From assembly GCA_002943765.1 (NCBI GenBank), contig PQWQ01000006.1, forward strand, positions 372,001-436,000: a DNA stretch of 64,000 nucleotides. The letters are read 5' to 3'. Below are positions 1-13,600 of this stretch, one piece after another (position 1 is the stretch's first letter; the number at the start of each line of letters is the position of its first letter). Under the pieces are notes generated by a model. The model was not told where the DNA came from. It was given only the letters and a program-made list of their open reading frames with translations, and searched no databases. The position numbers and the translations under genes were made by a program. This DNA is from Psoroptes ovis (taxonomy: Eukaryota > Arthropoda > Arachnida > Sarcoptiformes > Psoroptidae).

Positions 1-1005
1 TTGAGTTATAGTTCAATAATTTTGCGTTACCATTTGAATCGCCTGTTAACAAAATATTCGCTTCAATCGGATGAAACGATAATGTTTGAACTGATGATTT
101 GAATTCATTAAATTGCTGTTTTATTGTTTCATTTTGTAAATCCCAAATAATACATTTCTTATCAGCCGATCCTGATGCTAATATGTTTGGATATTTTTCA
201 GACCACGATAAATCTAATACAGATTTCTTATGCCCTCTCAAAATTGAATGTGGATCAAGTATATCGACAACGTCTAAGTTCCAAATATTGATATCATTTT
301 CCATGTCACCAATCGCGACAAAGTTACCAGTCATATTGATATTTTTATTATTATAATTTAACCATTGGAAACATAGAGGATATGCAGAGAGGTAAATTTC
401 ATGATGACAATAAATGTCATCTTCAGTATTGTAAATTTTTACTTCCAATGATACACTATCTTCTTCAACATGACCAGCTAGTAATAGATTATCTGTTGGC
501 TTGATACGAAAGTCATCTTTTTCTTCTTCTTCCTAAGAAAATTCGAAATCGAGATCGATTGAAATTATCATTGAAAAATAATTAGAATAAACATACATCA
601 GAATAATTCTGTTCACGATCTAGATACGGATCAGTTGCGGTCGTATCTGGTATTAAGAAATCATCATTTTCATCGTCATCATCATAATCGTCGAGATTAT
701 AGCGATCAATTATGTCACTATCTTCATTTCCATCATTATTGGTATTTTGCTGATTGGTCGTTCCATCAGTTTCCATCGGTTGATCATCCGCTACAGACCT
801 TATTTGTACAAAAAAAAAATTAGACTAGAAAATAACAATTTTCAAATCAAAACCTTTTCAATTCTTTATATCTTAATCGATCATGCTTAATTTTGTTATG
901 GATTTCTTCTTGTGTTAATTGAAAACGTTCAGGAAATTCTTTAGCTACACCTTGCTGTATCCATAGGATGCAAGATACAAAATTCAATTTTGTTGCCATT
1001 CTCAT
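1..1005 (-). CDS. PWP1: PWP1 homologue (WD40 ribosome-biogenesis protein), N-terminal part, runs off the left edge
   Basis: Three exons read on the minus strand: 1005-854, 798-597 and 532 to beyond base 1. Both introns are GT-AG (55 and 64 bp) and the frame is kept (152 + 202 nt = 118 codons). About 295 residues are visible; the animal protein has about 500, so the C-terminal WD repeats lie outside. The start MRMATKLNFVSCILWIQQGV and the following GVAKEFPERFQLTQEEI match the PWP1 N-terminus (VTCVAWVRCGVAKE type). An acidic linker rich in Asp (residues about 66-90) precedes the conserved DPYLDRE and DNLLLAG blocks, then WD motifs ILRGHKKSVLDLSW and GSADKKCIIWD (about 216-249). In other animals PWP1 is a nucleolar/chromatin WD40 protein that promotes rRNA synthesis and growth. 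A second in-frame ATG lies at 999; I chose 1005 as the first. Its promoter is squeezed into about 200 bp before mS26. Confidence 0.93.
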
Positions 1006-1069
1006 GTAATTTATTAAATAAATGAAATAATTTGATGGATAAATTTCAATTTAAAAAATTTACGTGAAA

Positions 1070-1075
1070 CACGTG
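1070..1075. promoter_or_regulatory. CACGTG E-box in the PWP1 promoter
   Basis: A perfect palindromic CACGTG lies 65 bp upstream of the PWP1 start codon, in the 199-bp gap between PWP1 and mS26. CACGTG is the preferred site of Myc/Max-type bHLH-zip proteins, which drive ribosome-biogenesis genes in animals, so the position makes biological sense. A 6-mer this close to a gene can occur by chance, though it is GC-richer than its surroundings. Confidence 0.4.
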
Positions 1076-1188
1076 GTCTGTTTGTTTACATGAATGCTCT
1101 GATCATAGAGGACGGACGAAAATTTTTTCAAAAAAAATTTAATTCAATCAAAAATATGAGAATTAATCGATGGAAAAACTAATTATAA

Positions 1189-1194
1189 TTTATT
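1189..1194 (-). terminator. AATAAA poly(A) signal of mS26
   Basis: AATAAA on the minus strand begins 11 bp past the mS26 stop codon. It is the only canonical signal between this stop and the PWP1 promoter, so the mS26 3' UTR is probably very short. Confidence 0.5.
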
Positions 1195-1204
1195 ATTTAC
1201 ATTT

Positions 1205-1948
1205 TCAATAAAGTTTTTTAGCTTTCAAATACAATGGTTTATTTGCTGTTTGATTATATTGTATTTCATCAGTTTGACTACTTGTTTCTGGTACGGCTTT
1301 AGGTCTTAATGCATATGGATGCAACGAGCCATCGAATATCAATTTTCCATTCGTATCGATCGCATAATCATAACTAGTTTGATGTGTTAATGCTTCTTCA
1401 ATTTTTTCATCAATATTTTCAGGTGTTATATATGTTTTAGATCGTTCAATTTCACGACTAACAATTTCATCAAATACTTTGCCTTGTTGACGAATTTCTT
1501 CTTCTTTTTGAATTTTCATTGCCATTAATTTAGCATCTAACTCTTGCTGGAATAATTTCATACGTTTTTCACGCATTTCAGCAATTCGTTTATTTTCAGC
1601 ATCATTTTCTATGATCGCTTTTTGTATTTCTTCCTCTTCATGCATATATTCATTTGATTTGCCTTTTGTATCGATAGTCGGCAAGTAAAATTCATCATGT
1701 AGGAATTGTTTAATAGATTTCATATTGATTTCATATGTATAATTAAGATGTTCACGTTGTTTCTTTTCTGCTTCAGATAATTCTTCTTTCTTTTTGATTC
1801 GATATAATTTTGACGGTGCAATCGGTTGCCATATTGGTTTACGAAATGGTTCTTTACGCTTATGTCTTAAGTGATTACGTACTGATTGCCGTAGTAAATC
1901 ATTTTTTGTTATTATCGTATTTAATTTTGTTTGCAATTGTAGGAACAT
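1205..1948 (-). CDS. mRpS26: Mitochondrial small-subunit ribosomal protein mS26 (mRpS26)
   Basis: A single-exon gene of 247 aa beginning at a true ATG (1948). The N-terminal 50 residues are basic and poor in acidic residues, as expected for a mitochondrial targeting region, and lead into RKPIWQPIAPSKLYRIK, the equivalent of the family motif RHDPLAKSKIERV. A long charged helix follows (about residues 100-170, rich in Glu/Lys/Arg, including AENKRIAEMREKRMKLFQ, compare vertebrate AENRRLHELRIARL). The C-terminal ITPENIDEKIEEALTHQTSY then YAIDTNG matches the vertebrate [28 protein letters not shown] region. The family is about 205-240 aa, so the gene looks complete. The product is a structural part of the 28S mitoribosomal subunit. 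It sits head-to-tail with PWP1, 199 bp apart. Confidence 0.9.
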   Translation of the reverse strand: MFLQLQTKLNTIITKNDLLRQSVRNHLRHKRKEPFRKPIWQPIAPSKLYRIKKKEELSEAEKKQREHLNYTYEINMKSIKQFLHDEFYLPTIDTKGKSNEYMHEEEEIQKAIIENDAENKRIAEMREKRMKLFQQELDAKLMAMKIQKEEEIRQQGKVFDEIVSREIERSKTYITPENIDEKIEEALTHQTSYDYAIDTNGKLIFDGSLHPYALRPKAVPETSSQTDEIQYNQTANKPLYLKAKKLY

Positions 1949-2118
1949 TTTATTTTTCAGTTGAAATTATCTTAATTTATCTTAAATAATGTAAAAAATT
2001 AAAAAAAAATTTGGATTCAGCAAATCATATGCTTCGATTGTTGTCGCATGAACAAAATCATAGCAAAACTTGCAGTGTATGAACGGGGTTTTCGCTTATT
2101 TTTCAAAACTGACTTGAA

Positions 2119-2138
2119 TCGCCATCGGCAGATGGCGA
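2119..2138. promoter_or_regulatory. GC-rich perfect inverted repeat upstream of mS26
   Basis: TCGCCATC and GATGGCGA are perfect 8-bp inverted arms around a 4-base spacer, about 170 bp upstream of the mS26 start. Each arm carries GCCAT, the core bound by YY1/Pleiohomeotic zinc-finger proteins. It stands out from AT-rich surroundings. A role as a promoter element of mS26, or of a divergent transcript, is inference. Confidence 0.35.
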
Positions 2139-4527
2139 CATTTGGCAAATAGAAATATGATTTTGAATTTTTTCGTTTTCGATTTATATTTTTCAATTTT
2201 CTAAATCATTATAAATTGTGATTTACTCGTGATCATTTGTGAATTGATATTTTATTTGACATCTCTGAAATCATCAAAGATTGATGTGATTTGTAAATAT
2301 AAAACAAAACAAAATGCAAGAAAAAATGATACAATAATCAGCAGGCAATTTGATATTTAATTATTTTTTCATTTAACAAAGAGAAACTAATGTTTTTTTT
2401 TTGTTATTGTTTGGTTTTAGACAATGTTTATCCAGTGAATTTTGAGAACTCAAACAGTTATTGTTGTCTTTGTGATTTGTGAAAAAAATTATTCATCAAA
2501 TCGGCCGTCATCATTATCATCATCATTCATAATTTCAGTTCAATAACGAAATGAAATGAAGAAAAAAACAAGGCAAGATTGTAATCATTTCAAATGTAAC
2601 TTAAATAACAACAATAACATCAACAAGAAAAAAAGTTATAAATTTTAATTTTGTTTTTACATTATTCAATTATTTTCTCTCATTATTTTCATTGATTATT
2701 TCACACAATTCACTATAATATACAAAAAGTATTAAAACACAATCAATTCATTCATTCATTGATGATAATGGTAATCCATTGTATACGATTCATTTCGTTT
2801 CTTATTCATTCATTCATTATTTGAATTTTTGTTCTGATAACAATCAATCCAAAATTAAAAGAATCAATGCACACAAAAAAATCTATTAATTATCATTACC
2901 ATTATACATCCTATATACAAATTGAATTTACCATTTGTTTTTTTCTAAAAGTTATTAACATCATCTTAAAAACCATTTGTGAATGAGAAAAAACAAAAAA
3001 GATTCATTCAAATTCAATTTAAATTTATGAAAAAAGGTATTGTTTTAATGTATAATATGCTGAGAATTGAATTTATATTTTTGTTTTTCTACAAAAAAAT
3101 CGTGAATTAACAATTATCGATGCTGTCATCAGCATCATCATCATCATCATCATCATCGTGAATCTTACAAAAAATGAACAAAGAAATTCAGTTATTAACT
3201 TATTTGTTTTTATATTTCTTGATTCATTACTTTTTGTTTTTGAGTTTTTTTAATTTATAAGAAAAAACCATCATGTTCACATGTGTAATATGATGGATGG
3301 ATGTTTTTATTTTCGAATTTTATTTTGTTTTTTATTTTTTCATTGAAAACAATTGTAACAACAAACATTTCATGTGATTCCATTTCTCACTTTTGATTTG
3401 ATTTTATCAATCGCAACAAATGAAAAAATCCATTCATTTTCATAATTTTTCTTGTTGTGTAATCTAAAAATGAAATTTTCATTTCCAAAACGTACTGTAA
3501 TGATACATTAAACGTGATTATGATGATGATAGATATAATAATTGAATTGCTTGAAACACATGTGAAGATGATCCATTGATATTTGATTGATTTTGCATTT
3601 GATCGTCTTATTTTTCCTGATATCATTTTCATTATTCAATGAAAAACTAATCACGATTCTTTTGAATTGTTTTTGCAATCGATTCATTTGTATATTTGTG
3701 TCAATCTATGTGTGTTATATGATCGATGCAATTAATTTTCATTTTTTTTCATGTCATTTCACATTTTGATTTCATGGAGAATCATCGTTGAATTGGCTTT
3801 CATTTGAAAATAAATTGATAATGATGATAACAATGATACGGTGAAAATTTGAACAATTTTACACTATTCTTTCTCATTTAAAAAAATGTGTTTTGAATTA
3901 CTAACATATAAAAATTAAATCAATCATAAATCAAAATAGCAGATAAACAAATTTTAGATGCTTGAAATTTCATAAAACAAAAATAAAAAAATTGATAAAC
4001 ATTTTAAAATTACATAATACCACCTGCTGTCAATACAAAGAGAATCCTAATCCTTTATTATTCTTTGTTAGATAGATCAAAAATTATTTATTTTTATTCA
4101 AGTAAATCTCTAATTTCAATCATCATTCAAATCCATTTTTTTGTATAAATCTAATCTATTATGATTTGTATTTAAGCGTGTTTGTGTGTGTGTGGTCGAT
4201 TAAATTTGAAAACAAAATCAAAAATGAAATGAAGAAGCTTCAATGTGATAATAATAATGATAATAATGATGAAAATAACAATAATAATATTTATAATGAT
4301 AAAAATAACAATAATGATATATCTTTGAACACCTGCAAAGCTCAATTTTTTTTCGCATTGTTTGTTAATTGAAAATTTCAATTTCCAATTAAGGATACTT
4401 GTATGATGATGTTTTTTGCTTTGTTTCATATAGGCTTCCTATTCAATATCATCGCACAAAATTCAATTTTTAATTGAATTTCTCTTATTTATCATTGTAA
4501 AATTATTCAACTTTCATCGATTTTCAT

Positions 4528-4693
4528 TTATTCCACATTTATAAAAAAAAATTGACATTCAAATTTTGAAAATTTTCCAATAGGAAATTGTCTATTTTCA
4601 TTTAAATGGTTACGCCTAAGATGATGGTCAAGTCTATGTTGAAAACGGCCAAGACAATTTTCTACATCTAAATCACGAATATATTCGCAAGCA
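4528..4693 (-). other. Possible terminal exon of an unrecognised gene (minus strand)
   Basis: After a plausible acceptor (GTTAG at 4698-4694) a frame stays open for 54 codons to a TAA. The peptide, including CEYIRDLDVENCLGRF and QHRLDHHLRRNHL, is not low-complexity and uses ordinary codons, unlike most open frames in this desert. I do not recognise the family and cannot find its upstream exons. A chance open frame is quite possible. Confidence 0.2.
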
Positions 4694-7600
4694 CTAACAT
4701 ACACATGTGCACACACACCTTGATAATTTCTTTGACTTCCATTTCTTATTTTTGTTTTCTTCAACTTTATTTTCATTTTCAATTTCGATTAAATTTGGGT
4801 ATAGAAAAAATAAAATACTAACAATACGGATGATGACCAAATAATACGCTTCGTATACATTATCATTATTATTTTTTCGATATGATGACTTTGTTCAATT
4901 TATTCTGGCAAAAAAAAAAAAATAGAAAATTTGAAGATATTTCAATTTAGTGAATTGGGTGCTCTTCACATTCGCAATTATTTTTGAATTCATTCCCGAT
5001 TTAATTTTTTGTTCTGTTTTTGAATATATTTTTGCCATATTTTTCGGCATATTTTCATTTACTTGAAAGCAGCATACAAAGTTAATTTACAATTTTATTT
5101 ATTTATTCATTATTTTTCCTATCACAATCAACCAAAGAAAGAAAATGTAAAAGAAAAAAAAATTAAAACTCAATTACAGGAGAAATGAAATGAGAAAACA
5201 CAAGTCAATTCATCATCGTCGAGTTTGTTGGCCCATTGAATTTCTTGTGTATATTTTTTTTTCAAACCGAAAATTGGCAAAGTTCATTTTTCCATTATTT
5301 GTATTATATGCAATCATCCAATGTTTTCTCATGGTTCTTTTTTCGTCTTTGAAGAATATACCAAGCTAACGTAATCAAGAAAAAGGACAACACTAATAAT
5401 AATATTTCCATCATTATTATCATCATCATCATCTCTATATATATCTTAGATCATGATTTTTTTTTCTTTATTCCAATGATGATGATAATGATCATGTTGT
5501 TTTGTTTGTTGTTTGGTCAGTTGTTAGGTTGCTTGGTTGGTCGGTCGTTCATTTATCTGGTGTGTGTGCGTGTGCATGTATGATTGAATTTAGATGATGA
5601 TATTGTTGTTATTGTACCTGTAATTGTTGTTGGATGATGAACCAATCAAAATTTTTTTTCTCCTCTCCATTCTGAATAAGAAAGAATAAGAAATCGATAA
5701 TTGATGATCAGTAAAAACATCGTTTGTATTGAATTTTCTAATCGAAACGAATTGAATTGAATTTTTCTCATCAATGATTAAATTGAAATATTTCAAAGTT
5801 CAAAATTTTCCAATTTTTCAATTTAAAGTTGTATTGATAATAATATCTATAACTTAATCGAAATGGATATTTTATTTAAAAAGAGAAAAAAATAAAATTC
5901 AATTGAATTGTAAAAAATCAATCAATCGATCAATCAATGAATTGAATTGAATGACCCTCGAAACAAACGAATAATGGATAAAGTTGATTGAATTTTAAAT
6001 TTTCTCCTTTTTACTGTAATTTGTTATTCATTGTTTATTGTTATTTGTTTGCAGAAAAAAAAATGAGAATAGACATCCTAGAATAGTGTCTGTTTCATAC
6101 AATATTTATGAATAAAATGTCAATCACATACAGATGTTAATTGACCAATTGAAATTTTAAATGAATTTTTTTCCTTCATTCAATTTTTTACATTTCCATT
6201 TTTTTTATAATTTCAATGCATTCATTATTGCATTGGTATCATCCATACTTGAATTTTAATATTACTATTAAACATCAAAATGAAATAAACATCTCAACTA
6301 TAATAAAATCATTAAAGTAATAATTAAGATTTTGTTTCAAGGAATAAAAAAAATGATGATGAATATAATAATTCATATTAATAATAATGATAATAATGAC
6401 TATTACTATTTTAGTCATAGTTATGATGTAGTTATAATTATATAGTTTAAAAACATTAAAATTGATGCAATTTCTCCAATTTATTCGTATGTACAACAAC
6501 AATCATACGATTATTTTTATTATTATTATTATTTACTTTTCCAATTTTAAATACAATTAAATTTTAGTCTTTTTTTTTTCTTCATATTTGATATTTTTAT
6601 TCATCTAGTTTAATTAAGTTTGATGTTCATTTATTATGATTATGTTTTTAACGTTCGTTTCTTTTCCCCGTCAAATCCGTCAAGTATCCATTTCGGCTTG
6701 ATTTTGATAATTCATATGATGAAGAAATTTTTTTTTCAGACATGATATTCCTTTTTTGGAATTTTTTCATTTCATTTCTTTTACTCTGGAAATGATATTT
6801 CTGTTGAATGTAAACATATGAAAAGAATATATTACCGATTGTAAATTTGAATAATAATAAATCTGTATTCAGTGTTGGCGTTTCGATATTTCTTTTTATT
6901 TGTATCAAATATTTTTTTCCATTTATTTTCAATTGTCAATTATTGATTTTTACATTTGTTTACTGTGGTTTTGCTTTGGTTGTTGTTGTTGTTGTTGTAG
7001 CCATTGAATTTTCAAAGAAAAAAAAATTTCAAAATAAAACCGATATAAATAAATGTTTTGTTGTTGGTGTTGTTGTCGTTCTCATTTAGATTTATCGTTG
7101 TTCATTTTTTTTTCATTTGACATTTACCATTATTTTTTGACCTTTTCTGGTTGTAAAAATTGTGAAAATTTTTATCTTAAATTGCAAATGAAAAAAAATA
7201 CACTTTTTTTGACAATAAACTGCGAATAATAACGACGATAATAACAATGGCTAATGGGTGACGACTCTTTGGTGTTTTTTTTCGGGGTCTATTGTGTTTT
7301 TAATTTTTTCAATTGTGATTGAATGAAATGCAAAAACATTTATTGTGCAAATGTTAAGGTACACTTGGGTTCCTTTTATTTTTTCGTTGTTTGTTGGTTG
7401 TTTTTGTATGCGTGTAACGAATGTTGATTGCTCTTTATTATCATTCTTTTGACTTGAGTTTTTTTGACAGTAAACAACAAAAATAACAATATGGTGAACC
7501 CAAAAAATACTAAAAATACGTGAAGGCGTGTGTGTGAGTGTGTGTGTGTGGTGCGCGAATTTGTTGGTGTCTGTGTGTGTGTTTGCGCGTATGTGTCAGT

Positions 7601-10600
7601 CAATTTTCGACTTATGGAATAGATTTTCCATTTTTTTTTTTCACAGAAAATTCGTCAGCTGCCAAAAGTTTTTTCTCCCAACTTTCTTCGATGATGTTTT
7701 TGGCAATGGCAATGGCAACAGCACCAATGTGTACCACGCCTTTGTATGTACCAACATCATCAAGATGATGGAAGAAGAAAAATCAAGAATAACGACGATG
7801 AAACGACAAAAAATAAGTCCTGAGCAGCAATTTTTCCTTTCAATTTTTCGAAACAAAAATGAAATTTAAATTTTTTTACATGAAAAATGGTAAATGGTTT
7901 TTAAAATGAAACGAAGGAAAAATCTAAATCTCGAAATTGAAGAAAAAAAATAAGAAAAATTCTTCATTGAAATTTGTAGAAATTTCACCATCAGAGCAAG
8001 CATAGATAGATGGACATAAGAATTTTGTATTGAAGTGAAAAAATTTTAAATATAAATAATAATAATAACAACATTACAAATAACTAAGCCATCAATTGTT
8101 TAGAAGACGATTTAATTTTCAAAAGTCATTTTTTTTCTTAAATTTTTACCTTCAGAGATATAAATCATTATTTCGTTGCCACTACCACCAAATAATCGAA
8201 AAAAAGACCACCATAACGAATTTGAATGATTATATTTATTATATATGAACGAAAGAACAAATCAATGAATCTAAAAAAATGATCTTATTAATTGTCAATA
8301 GAGAAGTAAGAAATAAAAAAAAGATTAAGGCATTTGGAGAGGTTTTTTTCCTCATTTATTTCGCCTTAAATCGTTAATACAAATTAATTAAAATTTAGCA
8401 AGAAATTTTCTCGAAAAAAATTGAGAAATCTGAGAAGTCTAAATGTTCACATCTGATCATATTAAGTCAAATTTTTCAAGAAAAATTGTTTCAATTTCAA
8501 ATAGATTTTACATTATTTTTTCATATTTCAATCATTTGATGTAAAACACACCTTTGAGATTTATTTCACTTCGATGAAATTCGGGCAAATATTTGAAAAA
8601 ATATGAATTTACTCCTATCATTGTTTGCATAATATTCAAATAACAGACAATTTCATCCATGATGATCACAATCTTTAGCTATTTAGCCATCAAGAAAATG
8701 ATGATCAAAGACAAAACAAAGCGAAAAATTGACTGACCATCAACCAATCAAAATTTTGATTTTGATAATTTGATCATGCCAAGTAATCGCGATATGCGAT
8801 TTTAGATATCGTATCTGTTATCGTACATTATATTTTCATAGAAATCAGTTTGTCATCATCATCCTCATGATGATTATGAGCATCATTTTCATATTTTTCT
8901 TTGTTTTTAGGTCAAAATCTTTTCTTTGATTTAATTTGAATTTTTCAAAATTTTTATTTTTGTTTCAAAATTTAAATTTTTTTCCATTCATTCATTCATT
9001 TTTCATTTTTTCCAATTTAATTCTCAAAATCTAATTTAAAATATAATAACAACAATCATAATCCTTGATGTCGTGATTTATCATATCAAATCTCTTATTT
9101 GTTTCTTTTCTTCATCATTTGATTTGAACTGGATTTATTTATGAATGAATGAAACAGACAATAATGATGAATTTTCATGAATATTTTTGTTTTTATTTTT
9201 GGTCAAAAAAATTTTCATATACACTACTAAAACATAATAATAACTAATCATGGCTGTCAGTCAAATGTTATTATTATTATTTCCAAGACTGTTATTGTTA
9301 CTATTATTATTAGCATCATCATCAACATCAATGAAATCATCCATCCTGTATTCTTTGAAAACAATTTGCTGCTGTATGATTTCGCATATTATTTTTTTTT
9401 TTCATTTTTCTTCCATGAATATAATATAATATGATCAATGATGATGATGAAGATGATGATGTATGAATGAGAACAATAACTACAAACAACAAACAGCAAC
9501 AATGATTAGATTTTCATGTTGTTTAATTTCGGTTTTTTCATATTTAAAAATAAAATGAAAAGAAATAATTTTGGAAAATACATCATCATGAATTTTCTGA
9601 ATAAAGTACCATAAGACATTTCCCGTATCTATTTTGCATTTTAGAAGATATTAAATTTAAATCATTAGTAAAAATAAAGAATTTTTTCCTATTTTTTGAA
9701 TAATGATTTAAATATACGAAATGATCAGTTTATAATGTAACATGTAACTTGTATTCAATACAATGTATTGTAATGATCATCATCATCATTGAAAATTGAA
9801 TTATTCAATTCAATCAAATAATTCATCATCTAATCGAATAAAATATAATAATGGAAATTAATGATGACCCTTGTTATTGAATTATCTTATTTTATATTGA
9901 AAATAATAGGAATAGAATTTAATTGAAATTTTTCTTGATTTTCTTAGATATATAGAGTAATTCTTATTCAAATTTCAACGATTAATAGTTTTCAAATATT
10001 ATTGTTGTTGTCTTTGTTCATAATAATAATGATGATTATAAAGTATATAGTGGTGGTGGTAGTAACCTAAGATGTTCAAAACATGTGAACATGTTCTTTT
10101 TCAATTTAATTTCTTTTTTGTTGTTTTTTTTCATGATTCGTATAAATGTTCATTTATATTTTTTAGATTTGATGATGATATATTCAAAAGATATTTAGTT
10201 ACGTTGAAATGAGAATTAAATTAGATGGATTCCTTGCCATCAACCAATCTCTTATCTTATTTTGATGTCTTCGTCGTTTTGTCTATCTTTTTTTCGCCAT
10301 TCAATTCGCATTTTGTCCTCAATTTCATTAATTTCTTTGCTTAATTTTTAATAAGATTTTTTCGTATTTAATTTTTTTTTTCGTAAATTCCATGGTCAAT
10401 TTGATGATTAATTTGATCATGATAATGATGATGATGATTAAAGTGTGCACCTATAATTGACTGTCAAAAGACCTATTTCATTTTCTGCTGTTTCATAGGC
10501 CCTCTGGACAAATTTAAAGAAATTCAAAAAAAAAAAAAATCAAATCACAAAGAAAAAAATAATTGAAATCTGATAACGAATAAATGAATTGAAATGATCA

Positions 10601-13600
10601 TCGCACACACTCACAAATACTCAGTAATCTGATGGTATTAATCATATTATTGATTTGATTTATCCACTTTATTCAAAAACAACAACAACAAACGCTTACT
10701 ATTCGTTTATTATTGAATAAACTCTCAAGTTGAATAAACTTGGAATAATAAACGAATCATTGTTGAATTGATTGATAATAACAATGATAATGATGATCAT
10801 CAATAATATTAAACCGCAAAAATCTAAAGTCAATTGAAAATTGGACAATTTATGATGAATAAATTCAAATAAATAAATAAACAAATGAATTTCTTTCTTA
10901 TATTCGAAGAAAAATTAAATACAAAAGAAACGAAACGACGAAAAAGAAATTGTCAAGAAGCTATCAAAACAAATAATGATAATGAGTAATATTGAATCAA
11001 TGATTATCATCATTACTTATTTATAATTTATTTATTTATCAAATGTATACTTTATTACGAAGCAAACAAACTAAGTAATAATGAGACAAAGCAAACACTT
11101 ATCGACAAAAAAAATATTTATCAAAAAAATTAGTTTTGATTAATATAAATTAATAATTTGATTTGCAACTTATACTCAAACACTCAAATTCAAGCACTCA
11201 ATCAATAGTGTGTGGTAGCTCAAGATTAACACAAAATAACAATTTGAGTATTTTGTGGTGAAGAAATTCAAACAAAATTACTTGAAGAAATTTTGATTTT
11301 GATTATAATTTGAATAGACTTTTGTCGTTCTCGTTTCGTTTGTTGTTTTGTTTTCATGACTCTGAGAAAAACAAATGAAATAATCATATTTTGAATGATT
11401 ATTATTATTATTTGATTCATTCAAAAATAATTTAATTTTTTTTTTCATTAATTCAATATTTGTTGATTTGTTAAGTTCATTTAAATTGAAAAATATTTTA
11501 ATGATTTTTTTCGTATTTCTATTCGCGAAAATATCATTAAATTTCTACTTCTTTCTTCCACTACTGCAGAGCAGTGGTTTCAATTGATTTGTTTTCTTGA
11601 ATACTCAATTATCACTCATTTGAGTGAAGAAAGAAATAATGATTTAAAACAAAAAAGAAATTAAAAATTCCATTCAATTCAATAATAATAATAATCATTA
11701 TGATAATCATAATTATTTATTAAGTTGTGAACATTTTTTTGTTTGTTTGTCAAAATGAACTGTGAATTCGTATGTCTGTGTGTGTTTGTCTGTTTGTTTC
11801 TTTTATCATTATTATTGTTATTTAATGAAATGAATGAAAAAATAATGGAAATTTTCAAATCATTCAATTCCACATTCAAAAAAACACATGATTATCATCA
11901 ATCTCAATCATTAATCAATCGAATATCAATTAATTTCATGATTTATTATCATTATTATTATTCGATGATTGCTTTTTTTTGACTAATTTCCATATATTGA
12001 ATAATATTATTAAAATGAAATTTAAATAATGATAATTTCAATATTTGATTAGGTTGAATAAACACAAACACACAAACAAACACATTTCAGCATATGCAAA
12101 ATAGCAAAATAAACAGACATTAAGCAGAAAAGAAAAACACTGGAGGAAACAACACATATGAATAATTTGAATTGATTGAATGCCACAATGTTTCACATAT
12201 TTGTGTATTTATTAGCATATGTGTCTGTGTGTGAGTGTTGATGTGTGTTTATTCAAGTGACTTTCTTAATTTCTCATTAAAAATAATGAATAATTCAATT
12301 CGGAAAATTAATGAAATATCACTTTACCTGAAATTCAAAACGCGAATTCAAGATAGAAATTTTAAGCTAATTTTTCATTTTTTTTCTCGTTCATTATTTT
12401 GATTAAAATTTAATTTACCATACAACACACCATTTGGTGGATTGAATGTGAAAACACCTGAATTTCAAATGCAATATCATGTGTTTTTTTACTAAAATTA
12501 ATTTTCAAGAAAAAGTGAATTAAATTTGAAAGCATAGATTATATCAAGTATGTGATATTAATGCTCATATCGTTTGTATGCTTTTCGAAAGTTTCACACA
12601 CACACTAATAATAATGGTTGATAATTAATTATCATCATTTTCATTTTCATTTTGATACTCTTTGATGCTTCTCCTTTCCATTCAATTAATTTTTAATTTA
12701 ATTTTCTTTTGATTTTAAAAATTCTTTGTTTGATGAAAAATGAATTCAAAGCGTTTAATGTTTGAAAATGATGGCTCTTTGACCAAATTGAATTTGAGAT
12801 CCATTTCATCCATTCTTTTCTCCATTATTATTATTATTATTTTCATAACAAAACAAAATTCTTCATTGTTGTATCGTTGATTGCAAGGTCATTTTCATTG
12901 TGTTTATGAAATATTCTCAAATACAAAACACTCTAAATGTCAACATTAATAAATCTTTTTCATTTCATTTCTTTACATCTGATTTTCATCCAATATATGC
13001 AAATTATTTTCAAAAAATTTGAACAATACAAATTTCAAATTTACACATGAAATACACTCGTACACACCGAACATCAACGATGAAAAATGAAATCACTAAC
13101 GCAGGGAAATGAAAATTGCTGGAATTTTCTTTATGAATTCTTCTTGAACAAATTAATATTGTTCAATTCCAGCTTAACATTCCATGAAAAATTTAGGGCA
13201 AAATTGAACAAAAATCCGTGTTCAAATAGTCGATTCAATTAATAGAAAATTCCCCATATACACCAACAGTCATCCACATATAATAAATGCCGTACCGTAC
13301 ACACAATCATAATCGAGAATCAATGATGATGGTATGCGTGAAGAAGGGTCGGGAAATATTTATTTTTTTTTTTCATTAAAGAATTTTCAATTTTTCCATC
13401 TGCAGACATTTTATCAGAATTTTTTTTTTTCGTTTTGTTCTCACTTAATTTATACATAATAATTTAGTCATGTGTGTGTGATATTGGTTCATATTGGCCG
13501 ACGACGATAAATGCACAGCAAACAAACACACGGCCAAGCGAATTCGTCATTAAAATTATTATTTATAACGATGAATTTTCACTTATTCTTTATTAGCGAG

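Noticed and set aside
7528..7869. 113-aa plus-strand ORF with a TG-repeat start and a coding-like second half
   Set aside because: The first half is a (TG)n microsatellite read as Cys/Val. The second half (after a T-rich CACAG at about 7645) is open in three frames, including the opposite strand, so I could not defend any one as real.
13494..13537. Inverted pair TTGGCCG/CGGCCAA as a transposon or hairpin RNA
   Set aside because: Arms of 7 bp with a 30-base loop; no target duplication and no extension of the stem.
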